Counted from the stretch's first letter, positions 37,766-46,721 are shown. The stretch is DNA of 64,000 nucleotides from Calothrix sp. PCC 7716 (GCF_019977735.1 NZ_AP025018.1:3100001-3164000), one strand, 5' to 3'. Notes: generated from the sequence alone by a model not told the origin. Translations and numbers: made by a program.

Positions 37766-40182
37766 TGTTCTGCTCCTACCTCTTCACTGTAGCGAATTCT
37801 ACCTTCTGGCGCCACAGGATAAAATCCTCTGCGTTTCCATGTATAATAATCATTTTCAATGCGGATAGGTACTGTCCATTTCTGTGCTTCTTGCTTAAAT
37901 AACTTCATACGCGATTCTTTTTTGCCTTGTTTAAGTAACTCTTGTTCTTTCTGTTCAGCAATCTTCCAAATTTCTTTTTCATCTTCGCCCAGAATTATAG
38001 TAATTGTGTATCCTGCTTCTCGTAAGGAATTTTGATACGTACACCAATTATCTTCCAACCAATTTGATTTCACTTCCTTAACTACTTCAGTATTAAGATT
38101 TGCCGCTAATTCTGCTAAATCTCGCTGAGAAATACCTATTTTACCAGAAAATTCTTGAATTAGTTTCTTGCCAGTTGAAATTTCAGCTTGATCATATGGT
38201 TTTGAATTATCCCAAGGATAAACAATTGCGAGTTTTGCTCCTTCTTCTATTGTTGTCATTCTACGGTTTAGCCTTCCCAAACGTTGAATTAAAGCACTTG
38301 CAGGCGCCATTGCGGATATTAATAAATCAGCACTTAAATCTAGAGACATTTCACAGACTTGGGTAGTAATTGCCAAAACAGGTGCTTCTTGTTTGAATCC
38401 TTCAATTACAGCTTGATGTTTTTTCAACCTATCTTTATAACGGAAACGACTATGATAAATTAATGGGCTGATACCTAGTTCTGGTAACTGTTCGATAAGT
38501 TTTATTTGTGCTGTGCGGTATATTTCAATACAATTTTTAACAGAATTTGTTACCCATAAAACTTTTTGTTTGTTTCTCAAAGCTGTAATCACAGGTACCC
38601 AAATTTCTGTTAATTCTTCCAAATTATTGATTTCAGAAATATAGGTAATCGAATAGCGCGGTAATTCTTCCAATTCTTTTGGTCCTTCAATAGGCTCTTC
38701 TAAATCTTCTCCCTGTTCTGCTAACACTTGACGTATAGCTGCTAACTGTTCGGGAGTAAAACTAGCACTCATTAATAGAATTGGCGCCCCTCGAAAAGCT
38801 TTAATAAACTTTAATAATGCTCCAAACAGGCTTTTGTCATAGGCATGGACTTCATCAAAAACAAAAGCAGATTGTGCTAATGGCGCCCATGAGTAAAGGG
38901 GTTTACGATTATTTTGAATTAAGCCTAACACTGAATCAACTGTACAGACAATTAATTTTTTTCGCCAAGCTTGAAAAGCCATTAATCGAGAATCAATTCC
39001 TTCAGAATCATCAGAATCGCCAGAAAAGAGTAATTCCCTATCTAAATCTGCACGTGAATGCATTAAAGCGGCTTCAATTTCCGTACCATGTGCATAGTCG
39101 ATATAACCCTGAGTTGCCGTTCCTGTAGTTGGATAGGAAAAAAATAATTTACGTCCAACAGCCCATTTTTTCCCCCAAGCATAAGCTCCTACAGTTTTAC
39201 CAGTTCCACAACCTGCTTTCACAAGTGTTACCCGACGCTTGGACGAAGCAATTAACTCTTGAAATGGTCGTAGTTTCTTACCATCCAGACGTTGATTGAC
39301 TAGTTTTTGTAATTCTTCTTCTGAAAGTAATAGAGACAGTACTTCTTCTATCCACTCTTTAAAATCTTCTTCCGCTAAAGGAGGTGCAGAACCAGCTAAA
39401 TCTGCTGCAATTACCGTTGCTTTAACTGCTGCTACAAACTTCTGCTGTTCCCAGTCTAATTGTGATTCAAATTGAATGAATTCATCACGTAATTTGTTCA
39501 AAGTTTCTTTTAATTGCTTTTTCGTCCAGTTCTCGCTTGGCGCCTCTGGTAACTTCTCTGGTAATCCCAAGGCTTGACTACCCATTTTTAAAACTGCTTG
39601 GAAATCAGAATGACGGGTATAAATTTTTAATTGGTCTCCTGTACCAGAAACAAATTCAGCTATCAAACCCGATGGTTTACCATCTTTACCTACCCCAACT
39701 TTTAAATGATGCCCCATTGCAGCCCAAACTGCAATTATCAGATTTGCATTTGAACATTGTTCAAGCCATTCTCGAAAGCTAGGTACTTGTAACGCTAAAA
39801 TACCGCTAATCACTTCATGACGTAGTATTTGCCTGTCTGAATGTGCTTTTGAAGATGCAGCAATCCTCTTTCTATAATCTTGAATTTTTACATCTGGTGA
39901 TTTTGGGTCGATGGTTTTTAAGTAAAGCATTTCCTGAAAATGTTGATTAGCTTTACCCCAATCATGTAAATATGCACTTAATCTTACTGTGGTTGCGAAA
40001 AAACTCAAATCAATATGCTCTAAACCCAATTGTCTGAGAATTGACATACCTACTTTGTCTACTAAAACATCAGCAGCTTGCATAACAAAACTGATGTGAC
40101 CAGTATATTTTGCTGCTCCTTTGATTTTGGGGTCATTCTGCTCTTGAACAGATAATGATTTAGCAAGTAAAGTTTTAAACAT
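37762..40182 (-). CDS. cas3: Cas3 helicase-nuclease with N-terminal HD domain
   Basis: 806 residues from ATG 40182, which has GGAGGT in front; a longer frame reaches 40275. The HD nuclease domain has LSAYLHDWGKANQHF near residue 70. Helicase motifs are KAGCGTGKTVGAY (Walker A), FVFDEVHAYD (DEVH), LMSASFTPEQ (motif III) and RLGRLNRR (motif VI). Cas3 is recruited by Cascade to unwind and cut target DNA. It overlaps cas6 by 8 bp. All visible catalytic motifs are intact. Confidence 0.95.
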   Translation of the reverse strand: MFKTLLAKSLSVQEQNDPKIKGAAKYTGHISFVMQAADVLVDKVGMSILRQLGLEHIDLSFFATTVRLSAYLHDWGKANQHFQEMLYLKTIDPKSPDVKIQDYRKRIAASSKAHSDRQILRHEVISGILALQVPSFREWLEQCSNANLIIAVWAAMGHHLKVGVGKDGKPSGLIAEFVSGTGDQLKIYTRHSDFQAVLKMGSQALGLPEKLPEAPSENWTKKQLKETLNKLRDEFIQFESQLDWEQQKFVAAVKATVIAADLAGSAPPLAEEDFKEWIEEVLSLLLSEEELQKLVNQRLDGKKLRPFQELIASSKRRVTLVKAGCGTGKTVGAYAWGKKWAVGRKLFFSYPTTGTATQGYIDYAHGTEIEAALMHSRADLDRELLFSGDSDDSEGIDSRLMAFQAWRKKLIVCTVDSVLGLIQNNRKPLYSWAPLAQSAFVFDEVHAYDKSLFGALLKFIKAFRGAPILLMSASFTPEQLAAIRQVLAEQGEDLEEPIEGPKELEELPRYSITYISEINNLEELTEIWVPVITALRNKQKVLWVTNSVKNCIEIYRTAQIKLIEQLPELGISPLIYHSRFRYKDRLKKHQAVIEGFKQEAPVLAITTQVCEMSLDLSADLLISAMAPASALIQRLGRLNRRMTTIEEGAKLAIVYPWDNSKPYDQAEISTGKKLIQEFSGKIGISQRDLAELAANLNTEVVKEVKSNWLEDNWCTYQNSLREAGYTITIILGEDEKEIWKIAEQKEQELLKQGKKESRMKLFKQEAQKWTVPIRIENDYYTWKRRGFYPVAPEGRIRYSEEVGAEQ

Positions 40183-40840
40183 TCTTACCTCCTCGATACG
40201 GGAGAAAATATCCACAACCAAGGTGTCTTTTACCACCAATTCCCCACTGCTGTAGTTTAAGAGAATCTTCCTCATTTAAACCAGAAACTTCTGTTGTAAA
40301 ACCAACTACCGTGTACCGCTTGACCTTAATTGTTTTACGACAGAATTCACCCCGTTTATCTTTGGGAATCGAAACTTGAGCGGAAATTTTTAAATCATCA
40401 AGCTGACGTTGTGCTGCCACTAAAAAAGATTCAGGTTCGCTGTATCCCTTAATTACAACAATTCTGGAATTGAGTTTACTTGCTGGTTTTAATGTAAATA
40501 TTTCAGGTATACCAATTTGAATATCATGTATTCCCAAACGAATTGACTTTCCAGCAAACTTATAAACCAAGGGTATTAATGGAATTGGTACGCGAATTCG
40601 TAAACAAGACTGTTCGGTAAGAATTATTTTCCCTTGCTTATCGGGAAAACCAGGAATTGTCAAAATACTGAGAGTATCTTGCTGACGTATTTCTGGATTA
40701 AGGTACACGCACGCAGCAAAAAGCGCGTACCCATGATCCGCAGGTAAATATTTTCCTCGCACTGGAAAACATAACTCAACGAATGGCTCAAGTCCACTAC
40801 CTGTATATTGAGACGCAGAAAAACCGACAGATGCGACCAT
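40175..40840 (-). CDS. cas6: Cas6 crRNA-processing endonuclease, MYXAN type
   Basis: 221 residues. The start VELCFPVRGKYLPADHGYALFAA and the glycine-rich C-terminal loop QWGIGGKRHLGCGYFLP mark Cas6; a His in the first part (ADHGYAL) is a possible catalytic residue. Cas6 cuts within CRISPR repeats to release crRNAs. It is the first gene of the operon; the promoter should lie in the 740 bp up to array 2, where degenerate repeats also occur. Confidence 0.9.
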   Translation of the reverse strand: MVASVGFSASQYTGSGLEPFVELCFPVRGKYLPADHGYALFAACVYLNPEIRQQDTLSILTIPGFPDKQGKIILTEQSCLRIRVPIPLIPLVYKFAGKSIRLGIHDIQIGIPEIFTLKPASKLNSRIVVIKGYSEPESFLVAAQRQLDDLKISAQVSIPKDKRGEFCRKTIKVKRYTVVGFTTEVSGLNEEDSLKLQQWGIGGKRHLGCGYFLPYRGGKNV

Positions 40841-40897
40841 TTCAGGATTCCCCCTAAATTCAAAATATTCGGGTACTTATCGAAATATCTAAAAATT

Positions 40898-41330
40898 TTC
40901 AAAACCTTTACGGCATCTGAGGTGAGACACGACGCTTACTTGCATTAGCTTTGCCATAGCCAAGCTTGCCGCATTTAACACGTCATCTTCAAAGTGAAAT
41001 CAAATTATATTTTTCAGCTTGAGCGAGCTTTTACTTTATAAACTCGAAACATCTGAGTAAAATAATTGTATGCATACTAACTCTAGCCTGTCAAGCTTTT
41101 TATTAAAATTATTCATCGCCTGACGGCATCATAGGTTAGGAGCAAGAAGGGTAATATTAAGCCCATCCGCCCTGTATCACTTGCAGCTTCTACACTTTTT
41201 AGACACGAAAGTGATCAACGCCAAACAGTCGCTTTACTCAAAGCTAACGGCATCAGAGTTTTTAAAATACAGAATAATCATAACTTAAAATCGATTTGGT
41301 TTTCTCTGCTGAAAACTGCAAGCACCTCTG
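40898..41330 (-). repeat. Vestigial leftward array: degenerate repeats and leader motif in front of cas6
   Basis: Three repeat-like sequences in array 1 orientation: CTTTACGGCATCTGAGGTG at about 40904-40925, ATCGCCTGACGGCATCATAGG at about 41113-41132 (one base longer when extended), and a copy split by a 22-bp insert at 41211-41266 (GTGATCAACGCC ... AACGGCATCAGAG). To the right, AGGTGCTTGCAGTT reads leftwards at 41314-41327, 48 bp from the split repeat, close to the 41-42 bp seen in the intact leaders. This looks like a decayed leader-array remnant or a kept regulatory RNA. Confidence 0.65.
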
Positions 41331-41394
41331 TTTGTGAAACCCAGTTTAAAAATAAAAGTAGTCGCAAGTCTTACCTAACAGGCGTTTGAACTAG

Positions 41395-41578
41395 ACAAAA
41401 TTAGTTTGAGGTGCTTGCAAAATACTTGAATTACTTATATTGTATAAGTTGTAGCAATTATAAAAGTCGTGTAAAAGTGCAGTCTCAACCCTTTTTTAGG
41501 CTCACGGTTGTGTCTTTGCCAGAGGTGCTTGTAAAATTGCTTAGGGAAGTACTCAGGGCAAGAATTTCCAAGGACAGC
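41395..41578 (+). promoter_or_regulatory. Leader of CRISPR array 2
   Basis: Carries AGGTGCTTGCAAAAT (41409-41423) and AGGTGCTTGTAAAAT (41523-41537), 114 bp apart, the second 41 bp before the first repeat. It mirrors the leader of array 1 and is divergent from the cas operon. Confidence 0.78.
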
Positions 41579-43450
41579 ATGTTTTAACCTTAGATACCGT
41601 CAGGTGTTGATCAGCTACTCCATCCATCATTTTCTTTAAAGAAAGTTTATGTTTTAACCTTAGATACCGTCAGGTGTTGATCAGTCAAATTTTGGATAGC
41701 GCAGGTGCCTTGCCAAGAGGATGTTTTAACCTTAGATACCGTCAGGTGTTGATCAGTGATGGTACATACAACTTTGACCAAACTGGGAGACATGTTTTAA
41801 CCTTAGATACCGTCAGGTGTTGATCAGTAAACTGTTTGATATCTTACCTGCGAGGTTATATAAAATGTTTTAACCTTAGATACCGTCAGGTGTTGATCAG
41901 AAAGAAAAACAAAACAAAGCAAAAAGAGTGAAAAATGTTTTAACCTTAGATACCGTCAGGTGTTGATCAGTAGGCGTCAAGGCATACAAACTCTTGCCGT
42001 TTGTATGTTTTAACCTTAGATACCGTCAGGTGTTGATCAGAATTCCCGTTTGGATTTTTCTTCGGTTCTCCCGTTTATGTTTTAACCTTAGATACCGTCA
42101 GGTGTTGATCAGTCGGATATGCTTCTATAAAGGTTGCTATTAATTGTTATGTTTTAACCTTAGATACCGTCAGGTGTTGATCAGAGCTACAACCGCATCA
42201 AAGAAGTGCTTACAGAATACATGTTTTAACCTTAGATACCGTCAGGTGTTGATCAGTTATAAGTTTGCTCAACATCACCTTCGTCAGTGTAGATGTTTTA
42301 ACCTTAGATACCGTCAGGTGTTGATCAGGAATACCATTTTAAGAATAAAAAGACTTCTTTTTATGTTTTAACCTTAGATACCGTCAGGTGTTGATCAGGG
42401 AACAAACTTTTTAACCCAGATATCACAGCTATAAATGTTTTAACCTTAGATACCGTCAGGTGTTGATCAGGCCAATGTAAGTAAAATAATATTGACGCAT
42501 AAGTATGTTTTAACCTTAGATACCGTCAGGTGTTGATCAGTCCTGTTTCTGGCATTGCAGAAAAGTTTCCTTTTGATGTTTTAACCTTAGATACCGTCAG
42601 GTGTTGATCAGATTCTTCTCAATACTGCTCGGTTAAGGCAATTGCGAAACGTGAAACTCCGCTCAGAGACGTGATTATTAAGAGCGGGACACTACGTGAA
42701 CACGTCTCTACATACGTTAACCGAGCAGTATTGAGATTCTTCTTCCTCTATCGTTGGTTGTCCTACTTTTATGTTTTAACCTTAGATACCGTCAGGTGTT
42801 GATCAGGATTAGGACAGAATAGCTGTGAGCAACTTAATAAATATGTTTTAACCTTAGATACCGTCAGGTGTTGATCAGGTTGTGATGGATGGAGTTAATA
42901 CGTTTCGGAAAGTCATGTTTTAACCTTAGATACCGTCAGGTGTTGATCAGTTTCCAAATGGTTGGCGCCAGGAAGTGGTGAATGATGTTTTAACCTTAGA
43001 TACCGTCAGGTGTTGATCAGGAATCCCTACAAAAGTGGATTGAGTTGTAATACTAATGTTTTAACCTTAGATACCGTCAGGTGTTGATCAGTTGAGCGCG
43101 CGCTCGTTGGTTCAGCCAGTTTTTGATGTTTTAACCTTAGATACCGTCAGGTGTTGATCAGGAAGAAAACAAGCCTAAATATGCATGGGCTTGCGACAAT
43201 GTTTTAACCTTAGATACCGTCAGGTGTTGATCAGACAAATATATAGTGTGGGGTGAGGATGCACGCGCTGATGTTTTAACCTTAGATACCGTCAGGTGTT
43301 GATCACATAAAGATTATGAATATTTAGTTAAAAATACTGAATATGTTTTAACCTTAGATACCGTCAGGTGTTGATCACAGAACCATTCTTAATACCTCTG
43401 TTTGTAAAACCAAGATGTTTTAACCTTAGATACCGTCAGGTGTTGATCAC
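41579..43450 (+). CRISPR. CRISPR array 2: 25 repeats, one spacer interrupted by a MITE
   Basis: The 36-bp repeat begins ATGTTTTAACCTTAGATACC and ends GTCAGGTGTTGATCAG. First copy 41579-41614, last 43415-43450. It matches the reverse complement of the array 1 repeat at 30 of 36 positions. Transcription is rightwards from the leader at 41395-41578. The last three repeats end in C instead of G, as in array 1, consistent with being the oldest. The spacer between 42576-42611 and 42771-42806 is enlarged to 159 bp by an inserted MITE; the other spacers are about 34-37 bp. Confidence 0.98.
42620..42733. mobile_element. 114-bp MITE inserted in a CRISPR spacer
   Basis: Terminal inverted repeats CAATACTGCTCGGTTAA (42620-42636) and TTAACCGAGCAGTATTG (42717-42733). 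The 10-bp direct repeat AGATTCTTCT flanks it (42610-42619 and 42734-42743). Removing the element and one copy leaves a normal 35-bp spacer. The interior has an AGAGACGTG/CACGTCTCT inverted pair related to the TGTAGAGACG palindromes. No transposase; a second copy with its own 10-bp duplication is at 50481-50571. Confidence 0.92.
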
Positions 43451-43701
43451 GTTATAAATATTTTAATCTTTAATGAAAGTAGTAGCTGTAATGCTGCTCA
43501 CTACTGTTTAACAACTATCAATTTGATTTACTACCAACTCCTAACTCTAAAAATTTAGTCTTCAAGTCTTCTTCACTTTCTCCGCAGTAATAATATTTCT
43601 GTTCTAGTAAATTGCTTAAGTAATAGCCATGCTTCCAAATAAAAAATATACAAAATTTTTTTGTAGGGTGGGCATCTTGCTTGACCTATGTATTAAATAG
43701 A
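43451..43701 (-). other. Region between array 2 and merR with a possible gene fragment
   Basis: The minus strand has an open stretch ending at a TGA at 43518-43520 (LSNLLEQKYYYCGESEEDL), without a start codon in frame. It may be the tail of a lost gene; no family recognised. The rest is AT-rich. Confidence 0.3.
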
Positions 43702-44115
43702 TTAATTTTTCTCAATAATTGGGCAAATTGTTTGCTGTGAGTTATCTGTCACCGCTTCCCATCCTGAAAGAAGTTCTTCTAACTCCTGTTTAAACATTAA
43801 AAGCTCTTGAATTTGCTTATCAATAGCTATCACCTTATTTTGGAGTCTAGCTTTTATATCATTGCAGGGTAAATTACCTTGGTCATGAACTGCTAAAAAA
43901 TCCTTAATTTCTGATAAACTTAACCCAAGGCTTTGCGCCCGTTTAATAAAATGTAAGCGAGATAAAACATCAGAGTCGAACAATCTAAACCCACCTTCTG
44001 TTCTACCTATGGCTTTGAGCAAGCCTAATTCTTCGTAGTAACGGATTGTTTTGATTGGTACACCACTTTCTTTGGCAACGGCGCCTATTTGTTTTGTATT
44101 TTCTTGCAGTAACAT
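43702..44115 (-). CDS. MerR-family metal-responsive regulator
   Basis: 137 residues. The N-terminal winged helix-turn-helix reads IGAVAKESGVPIKTIRYYEE, then GLLKAIGRTEGGFRLFD. A long dimerisation helix follows. Cysteines in LPCNDIK (about residue 82) and in TICPII near the C-terminus are placed as in metal-sensing MerR proteins (CueR, ZntR, PbrR groups). The metal cannot be fixed from sequence; the nearby copZ-copA operon carries a MerR-type promoter at 49384-49415 and is the likely target. An IS200/IS605 element now separates regulator and operon. Confidence 0.88.
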   Translation of the reverse strand: MLLQENTKQIGAVAKESGVPIKTIRYYEELGLLKAIGRTEGGFRLFDSDVLSRLHFIKRAQSLGLSLSEIKDFLAVHDQGNLPCNDIKARLQNKVIAIDKQIQELLMFKQELEELLSGWEAVTDNSQQTICPIIEKN

Positions 44116-44254
44116 ACGCGCACACCTCTACAATAATTTTTGGGAGTATTGAGCCGACTCCTCGCTCTAAAGAGACGAGGATTCTGGCGAAACCACAGAG
44201 CTATTGCTAACTCCATTTCTTCCTAACTTTTTGCCCTTTTTCAAAGCTATCTGG

Positions 44255-45784
44255 TTAGGCTGTTTCGTCTCTACACAGTTTGGCTCTGCGGGGGAAATGA
44301 CACCACCGAGCGAACGAACTAGTCTTCGCACTCGCCATTTTAAACTCACTCCACGCCTGTGTTAAGAACGGCTCCGTCCTTTCCCAATCTCTACGAGCTT
44401 GAGACACGTTGAGTTCATCGTTATCATTAATGAATCTAGCCAGATAAGCACTGAACAAATCTCTATGCATCTCAAAACCAGAAACATCTTTATGCACTCT
44501 TTCCGATAAAGATTTTTTGATTCTGGTTCCATCAAGATGCGTTTGAGATAACGCTGTTTTCTGGGTAGAAAATGTTGTGAATTGCCCACCAGCACTTTCA
44601 GCCTTGCGAGCTAATTCAGATTGGAAAAAACTTGGTGACGTGTTTGATATTGCTTTACCGTAACGGCGTTGCCAAGCCTTTACTGACACTTTCTCAGCTT
44701 TAATATTATTTCCAAATTCACGAAATATTTTATTCGCTAAACCTCGGTTTTGAGACTTAGCGTAGACGGCTTTACGTCTTTCTAATTCGCGCTTTTTTCG
44801 TGCATATTTTTTATAAGCACTACTTTGTTTCCAGCGTCGGGAGCCTTTTTTAACTTTACCTTTTTTGCGTTTATTACTACGCCCAGCTTTTTTCTCAAAA
44901 TCTGGTTCATAGTTTTCTGGATTGGTTGCACGACGCGACCGCTCCATCTTACGTTGTAAGGTTTTAATTTCTTGCTCAAAGGTTGGAACGTTTTCTGCAA
45001 ATGGAAATAAACCTGCTTTGTTGTCACCAACTACTGCAACGTTACTTACGTTTAAATCAATACCGACTAAGCCAGTATTAGAATTAACTTTGTTATGTAA
45101 TTTATAAGCTGGTGTTTCTTTATAAGGTATACCTTCGTTGATAAGTTGTACATACCAGCGACGTTTACCGTTTATTTCTCGCCACAAAATACGACAGTAT
45201 TTAACTGGTGAGCGATACCCGTATTCAAGTACCTCATTCCATTTGTCGGGGAACCTAATTGGAAGTACTAAATTTGACCCCCATTTTATATAGCAATCAG
45301 TACTACCAAAAAACCTTATTCCAGATGCGTTCGTTTTACCTTCTAAAGAATGAAATGCTATTATACTTTTAAATCTTACTTTTCTCGCTTTACCAAATAA
45401 TACACGCTCTGCGGCTTTAAATGCGCGTGTTCCTATTTTTTGAATTGTATGCGAATCTAATTTCTCTACAATCCACTTTGCATTTTTGGCTGTTATAGTC
45501 GCAAATTCCTGCAACTCGAAGTCAGAAAAGCGTGATTGCTTCCGTGCGGTTGAAAATAACTCATTCCTTAATTTCTTATCTTCCTCAGTTTTAACTTTTA
45601 ACTTTTTCGCTTCTTGATATGGCTCTGCCTTACGCACTTGTTGTACGCGAACCATCGCCTCACCTAGTACCGCATTATATAGCTGTCTGCCAGCTTCAAA
45701 TCTAGCATCTAGCTCTTTTTCTGAAGAACTTGTTATTATTAACTCAAATTCGGTAACAAACGATGGCTTTTTAACTCTCGCCAT
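44255..45784 (-). CDS. tnpB: TnpB-family RNA-guided nuclease, zinc finger lost
   Basis: 509 residues from ATG 45784, preceded by AAGGAGGTG; the frame also opens at 45829. RuvC motifs are present: Asp in VGIDLNVSNVAVVG, Glu in IKAEKVSVKAW and Asp in MHRDLFSAYLARF. The place of the usual CxxC...CxxC zinc finger reads LSQTHLDGTRIKKSLSERVH without any cysteine. The length exceeds the usual 400 or so residues because of a basic Lys/Arg-rich insert (KKGSRRWKQSSAYKKYARKK). TnpB cuts DNA guided by an RNA from the element's right end and helps keep the element in place. It lies between a CRISPR array and a copper operon. Confidence 0.85.
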   Translation of the reverse strand: MARVKKPSFVTEFELIITSSSEKELDARFEAGRQLYNAVLGEAMVRVQQVRKAEPYQEAKKLKVKTEEDKKLRNELFSTARKQSRFSDFELQEFATITAKNAKWIVEKLDSHTIQKIGTRAFKAAERVLFGKARKVRFKSIIAFHSLEGKTNASGIRFFGSTDCYIKWGSNLVLPIRFPDKWNEVLEYGYRSPVKYCRILWREINGKRRWYVQLINEGIPYKETPAYKLHNKVNSNTGLVGIDLNVSNVAVVGDNKAGLFPFAENVPTFEQEIKTLQRKMERSRRATNPENYEPDFEKKAGRSNKRKKGKVKKGSRRWKQSSAYKKYARKKRELERRKAVYAKSQNRGLANKIFREFGNNIKAEKVSVKAWQRRYGKAISNTSPSFFQSELARKAESAGGQFTTFSTQKTALSQTHLDGTRIKKSLSERVHKDVSGFEMHRDLFSAYLARFINDNDELNVSQARRDWERTEPFLTQAWSEFKMASAKTSSFARWCHFPRRAKLCRDETA

Positions 45785-45875
45785 ATCACTCACCTCCTTG
45801 AACTGTTGTTGTATTTGATTTGCTATCAAATCTAATATTATATGAAACAGTTGTCAAGAAGTTTTGTAGCCTAAG

Positions 45876-46290
45876 ATGGATAACAGAATTTATCGTCATA
45901 ATAATCACTCAGTAGGAAGTGCTACTGTACATTTGGTTTGGATTCCCAAGCGTAGGAAAAAAGTATTAGTTGCGCTTTGTTAAAACAATGCTAGCTGCTA
46001 TACTTTCGGAAGTGGCTTTCCTAGAATGGATGGATTATAAAAGCGATGGAGATTGCCCCCGACCATGTTCATTTACTTGTTGAATATCCTCAGTAGCGTT
46101 GCAATTAATCAAATCGTTAAAGCCTTTAAAGGGCGGTCTTCTTGTTATTTAAGGCGCGAGTATCCACACAAAGCTGCGTCTCCCATCCCTCTGGACAAAC
46201 GCTTATTTTTACGACACAACTGGCGCATGTTTCAACGACTGTTATTCAGGACTATATAAACGACCCACCAGAGCGCAAAACCATAATCTA
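45876..46290 (+). pseudogene. IS200/IS605 Y1 transposase tnpA, frameshifted
   Basis: Starts at ATG 45876 with NNHSVGSATVHLVWIPKRRK, followed in shifted frames by MEIAPDHVHLLVEYPQ (the HUH motif region), INQIVKAFKGRSS, YLRREYP and PSLWTNAYFYDTTG. Several stops and shifts are visible, so the element cannot transpose alone. It is divergent from tnpB, the normal arrangement. Confidence 0.8.
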
Positions 46291-46308
46291 ATATATAAAA
46301 TAGCGAGT

Positions 46309-46332
46309 GCGATTAAAATCGCACTCTCGGCT
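46309..46332. terminator. Hairpin GAGTGCGATTAAAATCGCACTC
   Basis: A strong 9-bp stem with a short loop followed by CGGCTTT. It could terminate transcripts coming from the decayed tnpA or be part of the element's end. Confidence 0.45.
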
Positions 46333-46463
46333 TTCATCCCCGTTATAAATAACATAAAAGTCTTAATTCTTTTTGGAATTAAGACTTTTATTACGGGGCT
46401 TTCAGCCTTTCACGCTAAACATGGTAAGGTGGCTATGCCGCACCTACTGGGAGTAATATTATC

Positions 46464-46709
46464 TTATACATTTTTTGATTTTGACTTACTCAGCAAAAAC
46501 CACCATATTTCTAAACCAATCAATCCTAAACCAGAGGCTGTAACTACTCCTTTTACCCATAGTGGTTGTTCAATACGTTGAAATTCACTTGTCTGTGATG
46601 TTTCAGATGTATGGGTTTGATGGGGCATTTGGGCTACTGTTCTATTGCTGGCGCCACCAAATAATAATCCCGAAGCAGCAATGCCAATAATTACCTTTCT
46701 AATCAACAT
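46464..46709 (-). CDS. Small exported membrane protein of the copper operon
   Basis: 81 residues. A signal-like N-terminus (IGIAASGLLFGG, cut near VAQMP) is followed by a short His/Met/Ser/Thr-rich segment (MPHQTHTSETSQTS) and a second membrane helix (VVTASGLGLIGLEIWWFLL). It starts 13 bp after copA on the same strand. It is probably co-transcribed and could help metal handling at the membrane; no family recognised. Confidence 0.6.
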   Translation of the reverse strand: MLIRKVIIGIAASGLLFGGASNRTVAQMPHQTHTSETSQTSEFQRIEQPLWVKGVVTASGLGLIGLEIWWFLLSKSKSKNV

Positions 46710-46721
46710 AATATATGCCCC

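Larger units (their letters stand above)
44145..46410. mobile_element. IS200/IS605-family element with divergent tnpA remnant and tnpB
   Basis: A subterminal hairpin CTCGCTCTAAAGAGACGAG with a bulged T (about 44161-44179) marks the right end, and a long stem around AAAGTCTTAATTC / GAATTAAGACTTT (46351-46383), framed by CCCCGT and ACGGGG, marks the left end. There are no inverted terminal repeats and no target duplication, as expected for this family. tnpB is on the minus strand and tnpA (decayed) on the plus strand. Exact ends are approximate. Confidence 0.7.

Noticed and set aside
42144-42371. ORF of 75 codons inside CRISPR array 2
   Set aside because: It translates the CRISPR repeats (recurring CFNLRYRQVLI) and is an artefact of the array.
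43702-45784. MerR plus TnpB-like nuclease near a CRISPR array as a type V-K CAST (CvkR and Cas12k)
   Set aside because: The MerR protein has metal-binding cysteines and a copper promoter nearby, tnpB keeps its RuvC residues and is flanked by an IS605 tnpA remnant, and no tnsB, tnsC or tniQ gene is present.
46053-46259. 68-codon ORF as a separate gene
   Set aside because: It is one frame of the decayed IS200/IS605 tnpA.
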